Shown piece after piece: positions 21,857 to 34,700 of a DNA stretch of 64,000 bases; position 1 is the first letter of the stretch, and the number at the start of each line of letters is the position of its first letter. This stretch comes from Diplosphaera chodatii. Taxonomy: Eukaryota; Chlorophyta; Trebouxiophyceae; Prasiolales; Stichococcaceae. The position numbers and the translations under genes are program-made. A model generated the notes under the pieces. It was not told the origin of the DNA and made no database searches. It saw nothing but the letters and a program-made list of their open reading frames with translations. Location of the stretch: NCBI GenBank assembly GCA_032358165.1, contig JAALGY010000023.1:2790001-2854000 (forward strand), in the 5' to 3' direction.

Positions 21857-23819
21857 ATGGAGGTGTCGCTGCTGCAGACACCGCAGGCAGCGCCGGGGCC
21901 ACGTAGCCCATCTGTTCGGCCGTCACTGCCGGGCACTGCTGCAGCCTCTCCAGCCACAGACCCACACGCCGTGCAGCTCAGCCGCTATGACGGGCGGCTG
22001 CTGTTGGACCGCACCGTGGTGCCCAACGACGATGGTTTTGCTGATGCGGATGGCGAAGCATGGCAGCAGGGCCGGCAGCCGCAGCGTTTGAACCACTACT
22101 TGGTCTCGCTTGGCTTCCTGGCGGCTACAGTAGCATATGCTGGTGCACTGCTGGCGCTGGGGCTACGCTACGACTGGGATGCGCACCGCGGGCAGTGGGG
22201 TGCTGCAGTCTCTGCCCAGGTGCAAATACACGACCCCAGTACTGGATCAAGGCCTCCTGTGAGTCAGCAGTACCATGACAGTCGCCTGTGTGCGCGGGTC
22301 ATCATGCTCGCCGAACAGGGCTCCTGTTCAACTCAAGCCACTGGTGTGATGGAGCAGTAACACTACATATGTATGCATGTGCAGGGTTTGGTTCTTGCGT
22401 TGGCCTTTCTGCTGGAGCTGGTTCTGAAGCATGTGCACAGACGGCACCGTGCAGATGGGCACCTGCAAGTCTACAGGTGTGTGCTTGACGATGCTGCCTG
22501 GTTCCAGCACTAAGCACATCGTGCCCATACCTGTTCGTGCTTCATGACCTCCACCCATTGAGCGAGCATGCACAGGCGAACCAAGGGCCTGGTGCGATAC
22601 CCTTTCCGCATCGCCAGTGTGGCGACGGCAACCTTCATGCTGGCGTCGGCCTGGCCCGAGGGCCATCGTTGGCTGGTATGAGCTATCTGCCTTTGAGTGT
22701 GACTGCAAATGGCTTAGGTGTACTGTGCATCCGATATCCCAAGCAATGAGCTGAGCAGTAGTCGACGTTGTTGTGGCACAGGTGCGCCAGTGGCTGCTGC
22801 TGACAGCGATTGCGAGCGCGCAGGCGGTGGCAACTGCTGCCTGGGCCATAGTCTATTGCATGCGTGTGTGGCACCACAACCATGGCGAGGGCTGGCCAGA
22901 CGCTGAGAGTGACCTGCGGAATGGCTGGAGCGCATGGGATCACATGGGGCGCAGGTGAGGTCAGCAGCCTGGTGCTAAACGCTGTAACCACTTGCATATG
23001 GGCATTGTGCATTTGTGTCAGCACCTTGAGCACTCAACTGCCTGTGGCAAAAGCACTTGTACAATAGATGGGGCCATCAGCACATGACCAGCGGCTGGAG
23101 TGCAGGCGGGGAGAAAAGGGCAGCGCACAGCAGGCGGAGCTCATCCGCTACCTGCACCGCCAGCGCGACAGCCTGAGCCAGGAGGTGCTGCGGCTGCAGG
23201 TGCTTTTGGAGAGGTGCGGATAGGCAGCAGGATGTTGCCCCTTGTCTAGCCGCATGCACGCAGGACTGCATGCTGGCCCTCCCTCCTTAGGTTCTGTCAG
23301 ACTGCATCAGGCCTGATTGTACTGCGAGTCCGACCAGTACAGGAGGGATTGCGTGCAGGCGTGGTGGTGGTGGGCCGGCAGCGCAGGCAGAAGAGCAGGC
23401 AGCTTCTGGGTTCAGCGATGCTGAGGCGGCACGCCAAGCGGAGGCGAGGGCGCTTGCGGCAGCGGAGCTATTGCGCAGAGAGAATCGCAGCACCTGGACC
23501 ATGCTGGATGAGCGCCAGCAGGCCATCCAGCACTTGGAGGTATGCCGCTTGCGTAACATGCTGTTGTTGTGGCCACGAGAGGAATGTGCGAGGCCAATGC
23601 AGCCTGGCACGCCTTGCAGCATGGCAACATGCATGGTGTCCAATCTCTGTGCAGGAGAGCCAGTCACAGCAGGCGGACGAGAATGCCCGGCTGCGCAGCA
23701 CGCTCGAGGAGTGGAGCCTGGCTAACAGGAAGCTGGAGCTGGAGGTGGCCAAGTGGAGGAGGGTTGCGGCAGAGGCCAAGATGGCGGCGGATGCACACGA
23801 ACCCACAGAGCACCAGTAG
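21857..23819 (+). CDS. Four-helix membrane protein with C-terminal coiled coil (TMEM192-like)
   Basis: The ATG at 21857 starts MEVSLLQTPQAAPG. A soluble Pro/Ser-rich head with DGRLLLDRTVVPNDDG precedes four hydrophobic segments, each on or near its own exon. TM1 is YLVSLGFLAATVAYAGALLA (about 22100-22165). TM2 is GLVLALAFLLELVL (about 22385). TM3 is FRIASVATATFMLASAW (about 22610-22660). TM4 is LLLTAIASAQAVATAAWAI (about 22795-22855). After a short polar loop come heptad-rich exons: LIRYLHRQRDSLSQEVLRLQ (about 23145), an Ala/Glu/Arg-rich helix, and ENARLRSTLEEWSLANRKLE, ending EPTEHQ then TAG. Head, four helices and coiled-coil tail resemble lysosomal/vacuolar TMEM192, but I saw no diagnostic motif, so that name is only a suggestion. 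It is the first of three plus-strand genes in a row. Confidence 0.65.
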
Positions 23820-24141
23820 TAGCAGCAGCACCCGCCGCCGTCTTGACATGCGCATACCGTCTGCACGGCGTCGCTTTGTGTGGCACCAGCAACCATGCTG
23901 CTCTCCTTGTCAAGCCGGGACCTCCATACAAGGTCTCCCTGGACCCGAAGCCTATCAGCTTCCACTAGGCTTACATACGTAGATAGCCGTCTGCCAACTG
24001 GCGAGCGTCGTGAAACCCTACCGTGATGTGAATTGTGTCAGTATCACGTAAGCACTTCAAGTGTTGCGGCCTGCGAGCCGAGCAGCCTGCCAGGTTGTCA
24101 GCCTCGCCACCGTGTGTCACCGTGCACGTTGTGCTGCCAGC
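23820..24141. other. Tandem spacer between membrane protein and LACS
   Basis: 322 bases with no gene. It contains the 3' end of the upstream gene and the LACS promoter. An in-frame extension of the LACS ORF back to 24061 has no better start than the ATG at 24142. Confidence 0.4.
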
Positions 24142-27100
24142 ATGGTTAAGCATTCAGGTGTCGGCAGTGTGACTGTGACGCTCGGGGCCCCAGGAACATC
24201 GGCAACCAGCGGCAAGACCACATCGGCCGAGTACCGGAACAAGATCGCCAAGGATGGATTCCCCATGCTCACTGGCATTACAACACTGCACGAGGCGTTC
24301 CAGCACAGCGTGAGAACATATGCGAACAACGAATGCCTGGGCTGGAGGCCAATCGGGGCGGACGGCCAGCCAGGCCCCTACTCATGGATCACATATGCGG
24401 AGACCGGCGCCAAGGTGGATGCCATTGCCGGCGCCCTGGCACACGTTGGGATGCGGGCCAAGGGCCGCGTGGGCATCTTCGGCGCCAACAGCCCCGAGTG
24501 GATGATGGCGATGCAGGTGCGGACCACTTCCTCAACAGCGCCCGCCTTAGTGATGACTGCGTGCATGAGGGCACCTGACATGCAAGGTAGCACAGGCAGC
24601 AGCTGTGGTCGTTGCACCTGCAAGGCCGCCTCAGGGGCGTGTGCACAGGTGGTTGTACAGGGATTTGATGTATGTCACGACACGTACACGACAAATGAGC
24701 ATTAATTGGCAGGACGCCTCAGTCACCTGGGCTGTTGCTTTGGGGTGCAGGCATGCAGCCGAATGTCGCTATACTGCGTTCCGTTGTACGACTCGCTGGG
24801 CGAGAACGCCATTGAGTACATCGTCACGCACTCGGAGGCAACTATCGTGTTCGTGGCGTCCGACAAGATGGCCAACCTGGCTGCCGCGCTGCCGCACGTC
24901 AAGGGGCAGGTCAAGAACGTGGTGTACTGGGGTGCTGCCAACCCCACTGATGCACAGGTGGGCTTCAGCACCTGCTGTGCTCAGGAAGCAAGCACATAGA
25001 GCAGTTGCCTTGATGCTATGACCCTAACGGGTGCTCACAGATTGCTATTGTAACTGCTCTGCATGTAAGCTGCACATTACTTTTCGCAACACATGTTGGC
25101 AGTTGCGCCTCGCTTGTCTCGCCTGCCCGCGGAAGGAGCTTTGGAGCTGCACATGCTGCAGGCGATCGCCAGGGGCGGCGTGCAGGTCCACTACTTTGAC
25201 GAGTTCCTGGCACTGGGCACGGCAAACCCAGCGCCGCCGGTGCCCCCCAGCCCCGAGGACTACTGCACCATCATGTACACCAGCGGCACCACTGGCGACC
25301 CCAAGGTGAGTGCAGGGCCAAGGATTGACTTCAGGGCTTGATGACTGCTCCGCATGCGGGGTGACAATGCACAGCAAGCGCAACGCCAGTGGCACACGCA
25401 ATTCTGTGCTGCTGCAGTACATGAATGTGCCCGATGCCGAGTGTCAGGAGTGGACATGTGCACAACAAAATGCAGGGATACAACTGCAAAAACGTACGAC
25501 ACGCTATACTGCATGCTGCAGGGTGTGCTCCTCACCCATCGGGCACTGGTGGCGGTGATTGCAGCAACAAAAGCGTTCATTGACCAAATCTCGCCAAACA
25601 TTGCCAATGGCGAGTCCATCGATGAGCACGATGTCATCCTGTCGTACCTGCCTCTGGTAAGCTTGTACCCTGAAACAGCAGTGCTCGCTTCACAGTGCAT
25701 CTGCGAACATCGTCATGCTTGTCATGCTTTGCCGCCAGCATGCTGTCGCGCACAAGGAGGAGAAGAGTTCGTGCACATGTATTCGTTGCAGGCGCACATC
25801 TTCGACCGTGCCGCAGAGGAGACGATGCTGTATCGGGGCGCCAGGGTCGGCTTCTGGCGTGGCGATATCAAGGCACGGTTTTCAGCTTGCACCTGCATCA
25901 GGCGCTGCAGGACAAGTCAGGGATGACCTGGAGACAGGACGGATGCCCAGTCAAGTTGGGTGTCAGCAAGCAACTATTCTCCCTCAGTGGCTGTGCAGGA
26001 TAACTGTGACTATCACTCAATGTGCAGGGCCTGGTTGATGACATTGGTGCGCTGCGGCCGACCATCTTCATCGGCGTGCCGCGGGTGTTTGACCGCATCT
26101 ACTCTGGTGTCTTGTCCAAGATCCAGGCGAGTTCTCCCTGCAAGGCAGACAAGTGTAAGAATGCCACAGAGCTTCTACTTCTGATCAAGATGGCTGGCCA
26201 CAGATCCAGCTTGATATCATGCATGCAATTTGAACAGCATCCTGTCGCAGGAAGCTGGAGGTCTGAAGGCATTCCTCTTCAACTGGGGCTTCAAGCGCAA
26301 GCTGCACTTCATCGAGCAGGGCTACCCCCAGCACACTGTGAGTGCCTGCGCTGGCAGGCGTGCAGTGCGGGGTTGTCCTGAGTGCTGGTGCCGAGCATCA
26401 CAGCCTGCAATGCCTGGAACGGCTCTGATGCTCATGTCAGCCTTTCACAGGCCACACTACATCCCATTGTAGATTTGTCTGACGCATCATATGTCGCTTC
26501 GGTTTGTAGGCAGCGCCACTGTTCGACAGGCTGGTCTTCAGCAAGGTGAAGACGCGGTTGGGCGGCCGTGTGAAGCTGATCATCACAGGCGGCGCCCCGC
26601 TGGCGCGCCACGTGGAGGACTTCCTAAAAGTCACCATGTGCTGCCCTGTGGTCCAGGTCAGCAGTGCTCTCCAAGTGTCTGCCATCATATGATGCACACC
26701 CATGTGCCAGGATGCCTGCTGCTATTTCCCGATGCCATTGGGCTCCCTGGCTTCATGGTGACCATGTGCTGTTCCATCGGCAGGGCTACGGCCTCACGGA
26801 GACGTGCGCCGCGTCCTTCATCGGCATCCCTGACCAAATCGTGCGCACCCGCCCATTTCCATCCATGCCTGATGTGGTATCTGTTGCGGCATAAGCTTGC
26901 TGCGGCTGCTTGTCGTGGGTCTTCTGATGCGGGGCTCGAAATCAGGCAAATGACAGGGTTCGGCAGAAGTGATTCATCAATGACATATCAGACCTTTTGC
27001 TGCAGGACAATGCAGGAACAGTGGGCCCGCCAATGCCCTGCCTGGGGCTGCGCCTGGAGTCGGTACCAGAGATGAACTACGATGCAACTGCAAACCCACC

Positions 27101-28730
27101 CCGTGGCGAGGTCAGTTTACACTGAGACCTACCATTGCTGATGCATTCGGCCCCCATGTGCTGCCGTTGGCACTGTTTCTGCTGACGCCAAAATGCATCT
27201 TGTTGGGCTGCTGCCACATTCTGCCATGTGCACGGTTCATGCATTCAGCATTGACAAGTTGAGGAGCTGGGCTGGCACGATCTTGGGAGCATCCAGACGC
27301 CCATGTACACACTGATGCGAAACCGTGCGCCGTCATCTGCAGATCTGCCTGCGGGGCCCGGTCTGCTTCTCGGGGTACTACAAGCAGGAGGAGAAGACGA
27401 GGGAGGTGCTGGACCCCGACGGCTGGTTCCACACCGGCGACATCGGCGAGGTTACGCCCGCAGGCGTGCTGCGCATCACCGACCGCATGAAGAACATCTT
27501 CAAGCTGTCGCAGGGTGAGGTCCCCTTGACGCTCCAGGGTGCACTGTGCAGGTCCTCATGCATGTGCTCTTCCCTCCAGACAATTTTGTTGCTGGCAACA
27601 TCAGCGTTGCCATCACTTGCTAATTTGGGCCATTGTCATGTAACTTGGACGATACATCTGAGGGAGGTGGCTCCGGTCGGGCCGCCTTGCATACTTCAGG
27701 CTGCACAGCAGCTGGGCCTGCATCTTCGCGAACTGCACGTGAATTGCTGCCCAAGGACAGGTCATTCCTTTCGTGGTCCTCGTTGGCACGTAGATCTGCC
27801 TAGTATCAAGACTGTATCAATTTGACCATTCTTGCCTGGGTTACTGTAGGCGAGTACATTGCGGTGGAGAAAGTGGAGGCTGTATACAAGAAGAACAGCA
27901 ACCTGGAGCAGATCTGGGTGTACGGCAACAGCTACGAGTCGGTGCTCGTGGCGGTGGTGGTGCCCAACGAGGTGTGGCCTGCCATCGGCGCTGGCTACTG
28001 GCGCCATATGGTCTGCTGTGCTTTGCTCCTGTCAAGATGCTGCCGCCACAAGTCATCAGCAACGGTGCGTCATGTGCGTAAGCGCCCTTGGGCATCCTCA
28101 AGCCCTTTACCAAAACAAACAGCGTGTTTTTCTTGTCGCTGCAGGAGAAGATCAAGGCCTGGGCGGCGGGCGCGGGCGTGCAGGGTGACCTGGCCGCCAT
28201 CTGCAAGGACCCGAAGACCAACGAGTTCCTGCTGAAGGAGCTGACAACGACGGGCAAGGAGGGCAAGCTCAAGGTCGGTCAAGATTTTACGATCCACACC
28301 CTGGTCCGGTGCATGCATGGACATCATGTGCTCATGTGCAGCTGCAGGTGGCTGTGTCAGTGCCACGCATCAGCACAGCCTACCCAGGCATTTGCTTCGC
28401 CACCATACGGCTTGTTCAAGATCTGCGCATCGGCCTGTTGCAGGGGTACGAGCAGGTCAAGGGCCTGCTTGTGGACCCCACGCAGTTCTCGATTGAGGAA
28501 GACCTCATGACGCCCACCTTCAAGCTCAAGCGCCCGCAGCTGCAGAAGAAGTACCAGTCGGAAATCGATGCCCTGTAAGTATCAACACTCTCATACACTG
28601 TGGATAGTCTGGTAGCTGCTCTGAGAGGCATGCTGTCGTTCAGGCAGACCAGCTGACACGGGACGCAACAACCACGCGGTGAGCGATGCGCTACTGTGTG
28701 ATACACAGGTACAACAAGATCAGGAAGTGA
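24142..28730 (+). CDS. LACS: Long-chain acyl-CoA synthetase
   Basis: ATP-dependent activation of long-chain fatty acids to acyl-CoA. The ATG at 24142 ([15 protein letters not shown]) follows a short upstream in-frame stretch. Landmarks in order: LGWRPIG and [17 protein letters not shown] (24340-24516); [15 protein letters not shown]; the AMP-binding P-loop [11 protein letters not shown] (25273-25305); [29 protein letters not shown], split across exons; [17 protein letters not shown] (about 26075); [15 protein letters not shown] (26555-26600); [16 protein letters not shown] (26785-26835); [13 protein letters not shown] (27418-27456); and the fatty-acyl region [20 protein letters not shown], split by an intron. 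The last two exons join as EIDAL then YNKIRK and TGA at 28730. There is no C-terminal SKL-type peroxisomal signal and no clear N-terminal presequence, so an ER or cytosolic location is inferred. About 15 exons; family call is firm. Confidence 0.95.
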
Positions 28731-30500
28731 GCTGCGGGTGTGACTGGCCTTGGAGGAAACCCTTGCGGACTTGATCAGCACTGTGCACCCCGCAAACTGA
28801 AGTAACGGCCCATCAACAACCGCAATCTCATTGCAATTATTCAGCTGTGCCGCAACTTGTCTGTGACGCACAAGGCTTGTTAGTGTCGTTAGCACGTGCA
28901 TCAGGTTCGTTTTTCGGACGTCCCATTCTGGCTACGCAATGTGATTCCGTGTGCAACTACTGCAGCTGCACACACTGGTTGCTCGGCAACGACATACTCA
29001 CTCATGCAAAGGCCACGTCCACTGGCGACCTCCACTCCATTCCAACACAAGTTGTCTTCTCAGATTCAATATATTTGAGTACTAGCGCTGACCTACACAC
29101 ATCTGCCAGTGCGTAACATAACATATACCGCTGCGCCTCTGCTTACATCCCACGGTATTGCATCACTTTTTGCCGAACATAATTTCATCAAGTGTGTCTC
29201 CCTTCCTGTAAGTATCAAACAGGTTTGGTCAGGGTGCAGCAGGCGGTCAGAAATGTCAGTGTGCATGTGTGATCTGGCACATATGACATTGGGGGCCCTC
29301 GCACTCGCCTGGTGTAAGCGATGCCCTTCTTCTGCGCCTCTGGACAGTGGCCATACACGCGAAGGGCCTCAAACCAGCCGAAGCCGGGCCAAGAACCGAG
29401 CCCCTTGATGACATGGCCCTCATTGTCGCACCTGGATGCATGCAGCGCTTCAACGAGCGCTTCAACAACAACAACAGCAATGCCCAGTCTTGACTTGAAC
29501 CGGACCGAGGACGCGAAATGTCTGTAATGCCAATTGCGGTACGCAACGCACCCTCGTGGTGCTGACGCAAGGTCCACCCCGCACAGCTTGCATCGCTGCG
29601 GACCAGGCTCCGCTGAGTCAACAGGCGCTGCTGTCTCCTGCGCATGCAGTCATCATGCATGAGCACTCCATAAACCAGCCGGCCGAAGTGCTACTTTATA
29701 TATCTGCCGCTGTGGGCAAAGTCTTACCTGCTCTGCTGCCTCTGCGCATACCGGCTGCGACCTGCGCCGCCGATGCAGTGCGTGCCACTGCTGCTGCTTG
29801 CCAGGTGTGGCTGTCAGCTGGCACTCATGATGCTGACTGTGGTTCCTCGGATGCAAACGGAGTCCGAAGGCTTGGCTGTGGCACACCGTTTGCAGGGATG
29901 GCAGGCTGTGCTGCAACATGCTGATGCCTGGTATTAATGATCAAAAGCGACCTGACGGCCAGGGTACAACGTCCAACGTGTCAAGAGTTGATGTTTCTGT
30001 CGGAGGAGCAACAGTGAATCTGTGGAGGTTGCTTTCAACTCCGTGGTGCCTTGTGAAGGTGGCAGGGACGCACATGCACACATGCATGCTGAGAGTCCGA
30101 CAGTTTGTGCAGGACCTCTAGGGCGAACGTCTCAACTTTGGTCGTGCCATACGCAACATATAACGTGACTGCCTGCGTGCAACAAGCATCGTTCTGTGGA
30201 GATCGTCAGCGGCGTTGCTTGCTACGCTTGGCACCGTTGATCTACCAGTAATTGACCACACGCGATCGTCACCAGCTGCAGGTCAATTTCCAAGGCTTCC
30301 CCGCTGCACCCAACGTGCGTCCAGCTTGTGTTTAACTATTTTCTTGTACATCACTGCCTGTTGCGTATTATGCAAAGCATCATGCACAACGCAGTAGCCC
30401 TCAAGCTATGGCCCTAAGGTGCATGAAGGCACCTGTTCCGCAGGCGGTGTAGCAAGTTGCAGCACTTTTAGCACAGTGATCCTGCAGCGCCGTCGCCAGC
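28731..30500. other. 1.8 kb gap between LACS and HIG1, no firm gene
   Basis: The largest gene-free stretch. It contains one coding-like minus-strand ORF (29215-29577, listed separately) and otherwise only short, frame-inconsistent ORFs on both strands. It must also hold the LACS 3' end and the HIG1 promoter. I found no tRNA, repeat or transposon. Confidence 0.4.
29215..29577 (-). CDS. Unrecognised coding-like ORF, possible exon or remnant
   Basis: The best part of this minus-strand ORF reads CDNEGHVIKGLGSWPG followed by FGWFEALRVYGHCPEAQKKG and IAYTRR (about 29300-29440). The composition is protein-like and GC-rich at third positions. An acceptor-like CATCCAG precedes it. After it, ACCAG/GCGAGT could be a GC-type donor. 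I do not recognise the family and found no partner exons or good start codon. It could be one exon of a missed minus-strand gene, or a decayed copy of a gene elsewhere. Confidence 0.25.
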   Translation of the reverse strand: MDLASAPRGCVAYRNWHYRHFASSVRFKSRLGIAVVVVEALVEALHASRCDNEGHVIKGLGSWPGFGWFEALRVYGHCPEAQKKGIAYTRRVRGPPMSYVPDHTCTLTFLTACCTLTKPV

Positions 30501-31357
30501 ATGGGATGGGTGGACGACGCCCGTTCATACGTCCTTGAAAACAAGCTCAGATCAATTGGTGAGCGCATCCTGCTGGCGTGTCATGAGCAGCGTGCATGCT
30601 GCACCATAACCCTTGCGCATTGCCTCAGCCGCTGCACAGATGATGTGCGCTTGGCAGTGTTGGATTTAACGCTGTTCGATCAGGACCCAATGCTACTTAC
30701 TTGTGGTGTCGCTGCAGGCATTCTGTGGGCGTCAGGGCTCGGCGCCTCTCTTGCATACCAGTGGTCCCGCCCTATCCCAAACTCCCTGAAGGTCATCCAC
30801 AGCCGTGTTTACGCCCAGGTGCGTTGCTGAGCCTTCGACATTCAGTGTATGGCTTTGGCAGGAGGCTGCTTGCTGCCACCTGTAGCCCCTTTTGTCTCTC
30901 TGTAACATGGAACTCGTCACCGCAAAGGCTCTCCGTCGGTTGTGTAGGCCTTGACGCTGGGGTCATTAGCAGCAGTGGCAGTGATTGAGCACATGGACCA
31001 TAAGGACACCACCTCACAGGTGTGGCAGGCTTGGATGTAACCCGTGAAGTCTGACGTGGTGGCGAGCTACTGTGCCCAGGCTGCTCTGGTCTCAAGCTGA
31101 GTTGCGGTCTTGCTTCTCAGCAGGAGTTTGTCAAGGCGAACTCCCGCCTGGCGGAGCTTGAGCGGAGGTATTTGATACTACTCTCAGCGTTCATTATGTC
31201 TTGGCTTTAGTGCACTGTGGTCCCGCACTGCATGTTGGCTGTCCATCTCATTTGCGTTTTCACACCCTGTAGCTTTGCCCTACTCGCTATGTTGTTCCTG
31301 CTCAACAGATATGGCTTTGGTGAGCACGGCAACGAAGAGCCTCACTCGGCAAAGTGA
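30501..31357 (+). CDS. HIG1-domain mitochondrial inner-membrane protein
   Basis: Plant-type HIG1/Rcf-like protein. The family sits in the mitochondrial inner membrane and supports respiratory-chain supercomplexes and cytochrome oxidase. Five exons join in phase: 30501-30558, 30718-30818, 30948-31019, 31121-31167 and 31309-31357. They give 327 nt, 108 residues. The N-terminus MGWVDDARSYVLENKLRSI leads into the signature GILWASGLGASLAYQWSRP, then SLKVIHSRVYAQALTLGSLA with a second helix ending AVIEHMD. The QWSRP and IHSRVYAQALTL words are characteristic of the plant subgroup. The last two exons add a charged tail, QEFVKANSRLAELERRYG to HSAK then TGA. No cleavable presequence is needed in this family. 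Convergent with the DUF2009 gene. Confidence 0.92.
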
Positions 31358-31772
31358 CGACGCCAATTCGTCAAGGAAGTGACAATTGCCAAGCAGGCTG
31401 GTCGCAGGCATCCTTTCCAGGCATGCATACAGATATTACTTCCTTCTCGGACCTTGAGCACAGTGTGGCTTGAAACTCATGCTGGTTTACTGGGGAGCGC
31501 GGTAAGGCTGGAACGAGTGTATGGTCAGCTGAAATATGCAAATACCACATGGCACCTGATTGTTAGAAAGCCCGCCAGCAGCAGAGATCAGTCTCCAACT
31601 CACAAACAGTTCATTACATACTTGACGACCCAGTGGTGATGCACGACCCTATAGTCAGACAAACGCTGACCTCCTACAGCCAATGAAGACAAAGCCCACT
31701 CGACTCCTGCCCTCTAGGCACTACAGCACCAATGTCTGCACTCAAACCTAGCTCCTGGCTCTAGACACTCGC
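31358..31772. other. Convergent spacer, HIG1 / DUF2009
   Basis: 415 bases, AT-richer than the flanking exons. The 31379-31639 ORF has no exon-like features. Contains the 3' ends of both genes. Confidence 0.5.
31614..31618 (-). terminator. TGTAA polyadenylation signal candidate, DUF2009 gene
   Basis: TTACA on the plus strand, so TGTAA on the transcript, 155 bases past the DUF2009 stop. Position only. Confidence 0.3.
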
Positions 31773-34700
31773 TCACTTGCCAAGGTCTCCATCAAAACTG
31801 TAGAAGCCTGCGCCACCAAAAATCATCACTTGTGCAACATGTGCAGCATTTATAAGCGCTGGTGTTATTCCCGCTGACGTCAGCGACGGCGTAGCAGCAA
31901 ACACGTGCAGCAAAGTGTGTGTTTGAGAACCACCAGTTATTGCCGGCAGCTAAAGCTATAACTTGCCGCACCTGCCACCTTGAAGATGTGGTAGTACGGC
32001 TTCTTTTCGATCTGAGAGCACCAATTCCAGGCCGAAGTCAAGCGCCCATCGATGCAGGACCCTGCGCGAGCAGGTATCGTGATCCAAGACAGAACAGAGT
32101 TAAAGTGCCAACTGTGTCGTCATGGCTCTTCTAAGAGACTGCCAGACAGCGAGAAGCGTGCATTGCAAGCCAAAGCAGCATACCTGCATCAAAAAAGTTG
32201 TCGGCACCAGAGCCGTCAAATGCATGACGGAAGAAATCGGCCAGAATTGCTTTCCTGCAGCAAGTTGAACAGCCGAGCCTCAGCAGGTCGGCCAACCTCC
32301 ACAGCTGGGGATGCAGCGAGCGGAGATTAGACTGGTGAAAACACATGTCCCGAGGCATGCTTGAAAGAATACCTGCAGGCCTGCACGCTGCCATACAGCG
32401 ATTTGATGTATGCCTCCAGCTGCGCGTCCTTGCACAGCTTCGGCAGCGAGTCCACTACCAGCACAACTGGGTTCAGGATACGCGGCACCTGTGACAACCA
32501 GCATCGCAACGCAGGTACAGCGCCTGACAGAAGCATAGTCTGGTGCATGAGAGCATGCAGGGACAGCTGACACGAACACAAAGCTACCTGCTGCACATGC
32601 TGCAAGCACCTCGCACCAACAGCTGCCTACCTGCGTGTACTTGTCGATGAAGTGCAGCGCATTCGGCACGTTGTGGTCGCCCAGGTGCACGACCGCGGAG
32701 CCGACCCAGCCGCCCAGCCGCTGCTGGCAGCGCCACAGGATGTTGTGGATGGCCTTGCTCACACGCGGGGCCGCCTGTACTCGGTTCAGCCCCTGGCCTG
32801 CAGGTGAGAAGGTCAAGAGTTCAGACCAGTAGGCCTGCGCATGCAGACTGCCTATCGCCATGACACACGACATTTTTCTGGCGCAAACGCCGCAGCAGCA
32901 GAGTGCGGAGCGCCGTGCTCGCAGGATGCGTCACCTGTGTTGCTGAGGCGGTAGGCGTTGCTGCTGGCCAGCATGTCGGCGTCCGCGCAGCACCACAGCA
33001 TGAACATAGAGTCGTGGATCTCGCGCCCTGCGCATGCAGAACCCGTCGTCATGCGCCGACGCCAGCGGATCCATCCACTGATGCACAGCATAGTGTGGCA
33101 TGCAGACCAGGCAGCGAGGACACGAGGCGTCGCAGGGAGGCACGCACATAGCGTCAGCGACTGCAGCACGTAGGTGTACTGCTTCTGGTGGCCGTGGCTG
33201 AGGCGCGCGCCCCCCCGCCCCATGGAGATCGCCAGCGAGCTCTCTGGGTCTGGGCAGCTGTTCGGGTCGAAGAACTCCTGCAGGATGGGAGTCTGGTCTG
33301 GCTGCAGCCCGAGGAGGGTGTGCCTGGTGTGAGCATTAACAATTGCAACAGCACTCCTGACGTCGGCCTTGTTCAGGCGGCTGACAACATGTGAAGTGCC
33401 GAGCCATACAAAGCTTGTGCCAGAGTGCAAGTGAAGCCAGTGGAGTGAACAGAGGTGCTTCCAGCTGGTGAGCACTTGCCTGCAGCAGTGTGATCATGCG
33501 GGTAATCGGATCGCGGCTAAAAACAAGGTAGCTGTTGTTGTCGCCGATACTGTACAGGCACTGCAGGATCTCCTCCTCGCTGATCGTGGAGCTGCGGAAC
33601 TTGCGCGCAAGCTGCGCACGAGCTGTCTCCTTGGCCTGTTGCACGGGACATGTGGCAGATCATGACAGTGATCATGCCAGCAAGCGGATCACTGCCAACG
33701 TTTGATTGCCGTGCTAGTCAGCTGGCTGCATGGACTGGGCTTCCACATTGCTGTTATATGAGGGGGCATGGACTGCACTCACCTTGATGGCACGCTGGAT
33801 CTCCCAGCGGGAGCGACTGCCGGCCACGATCTCCTGCGTGGCTATAGCTGCCAGAGGGTCGTCCAGCAGCTTCAGCGCACCCGCGCGCTCTGCATGTTGA
33901 GATTGCACCTCAGCGACGCTTGCCCACAGTTGGGAGACACCTCATGCAGCGCTCGAACAACCCAGTCTTGGACCAGTTGAGGTTCTTCAGGCCTGGTAGG
34001 CACCACAGCGGACCGGGCGTGCAAGCAGACCCTCTGCTTGCACAGCAAAACCACAGGAACGGGGTGTGCAGCACCCACCCAGCAGGCTGTACACGGTGCG
34101 CAGCGGCCGCACGCACGGAAACTCCAGCAAGTCCTGGATCTGAGGCTCCGCCGAGTCCATCAGCATGTAGATCAGCATCCCGTAGGTGCTGCGCATGCGG
34201 TCGGGGTTCATGATGCGGAAGCGGCGCCCCACTTCAAAGGCGTCCTGCAGGCGGCAGGGGGCCTTCTATTACGACATAGCGCACGGCTCCTGCCACGTCA
34301 TGCAGCGCGCAGTTGAAGCAGCGACAGGGTAGCAGCTCGTGCGGCAACAGGGCACTGGCCCACCTGGAAGAATTGCGAGTTGTCCTTGAAGTTGCGGTCT
34401 GTGAGCATCCGCTGCCCGCGCCGGTAGTCCTGGGCAATGACCAGGCCGCAGAGGATGGCGCAGATGTCCTGCATGTTCAGGCAAGAAGCTGTGAACAGAG
34501 TCTCTGGTCCAGCGCCAAGCGCCTGCTGTGCACACAACATGCAACAGCTGTGAGACAGGCGAGCCGACCTTGATCTGCGCATGGACCCGCTGCTCCTTTC
34601 GCTTCCAAGACAGGATGTCCACCTTGTCCGTGTACTCGCTGACTGATAGCGCAGCCTGCATGCGCACAAACCCCATGCGCACAAACCCCATGCAAAGTCA

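Noticed and set aside
24142..28730. Peroxisomal LACS6/7-type enzyme
   Set aside because: The C-terminus is YNKIRK with no PTS1, and no PTS2 nonapeptide was seen near the start.
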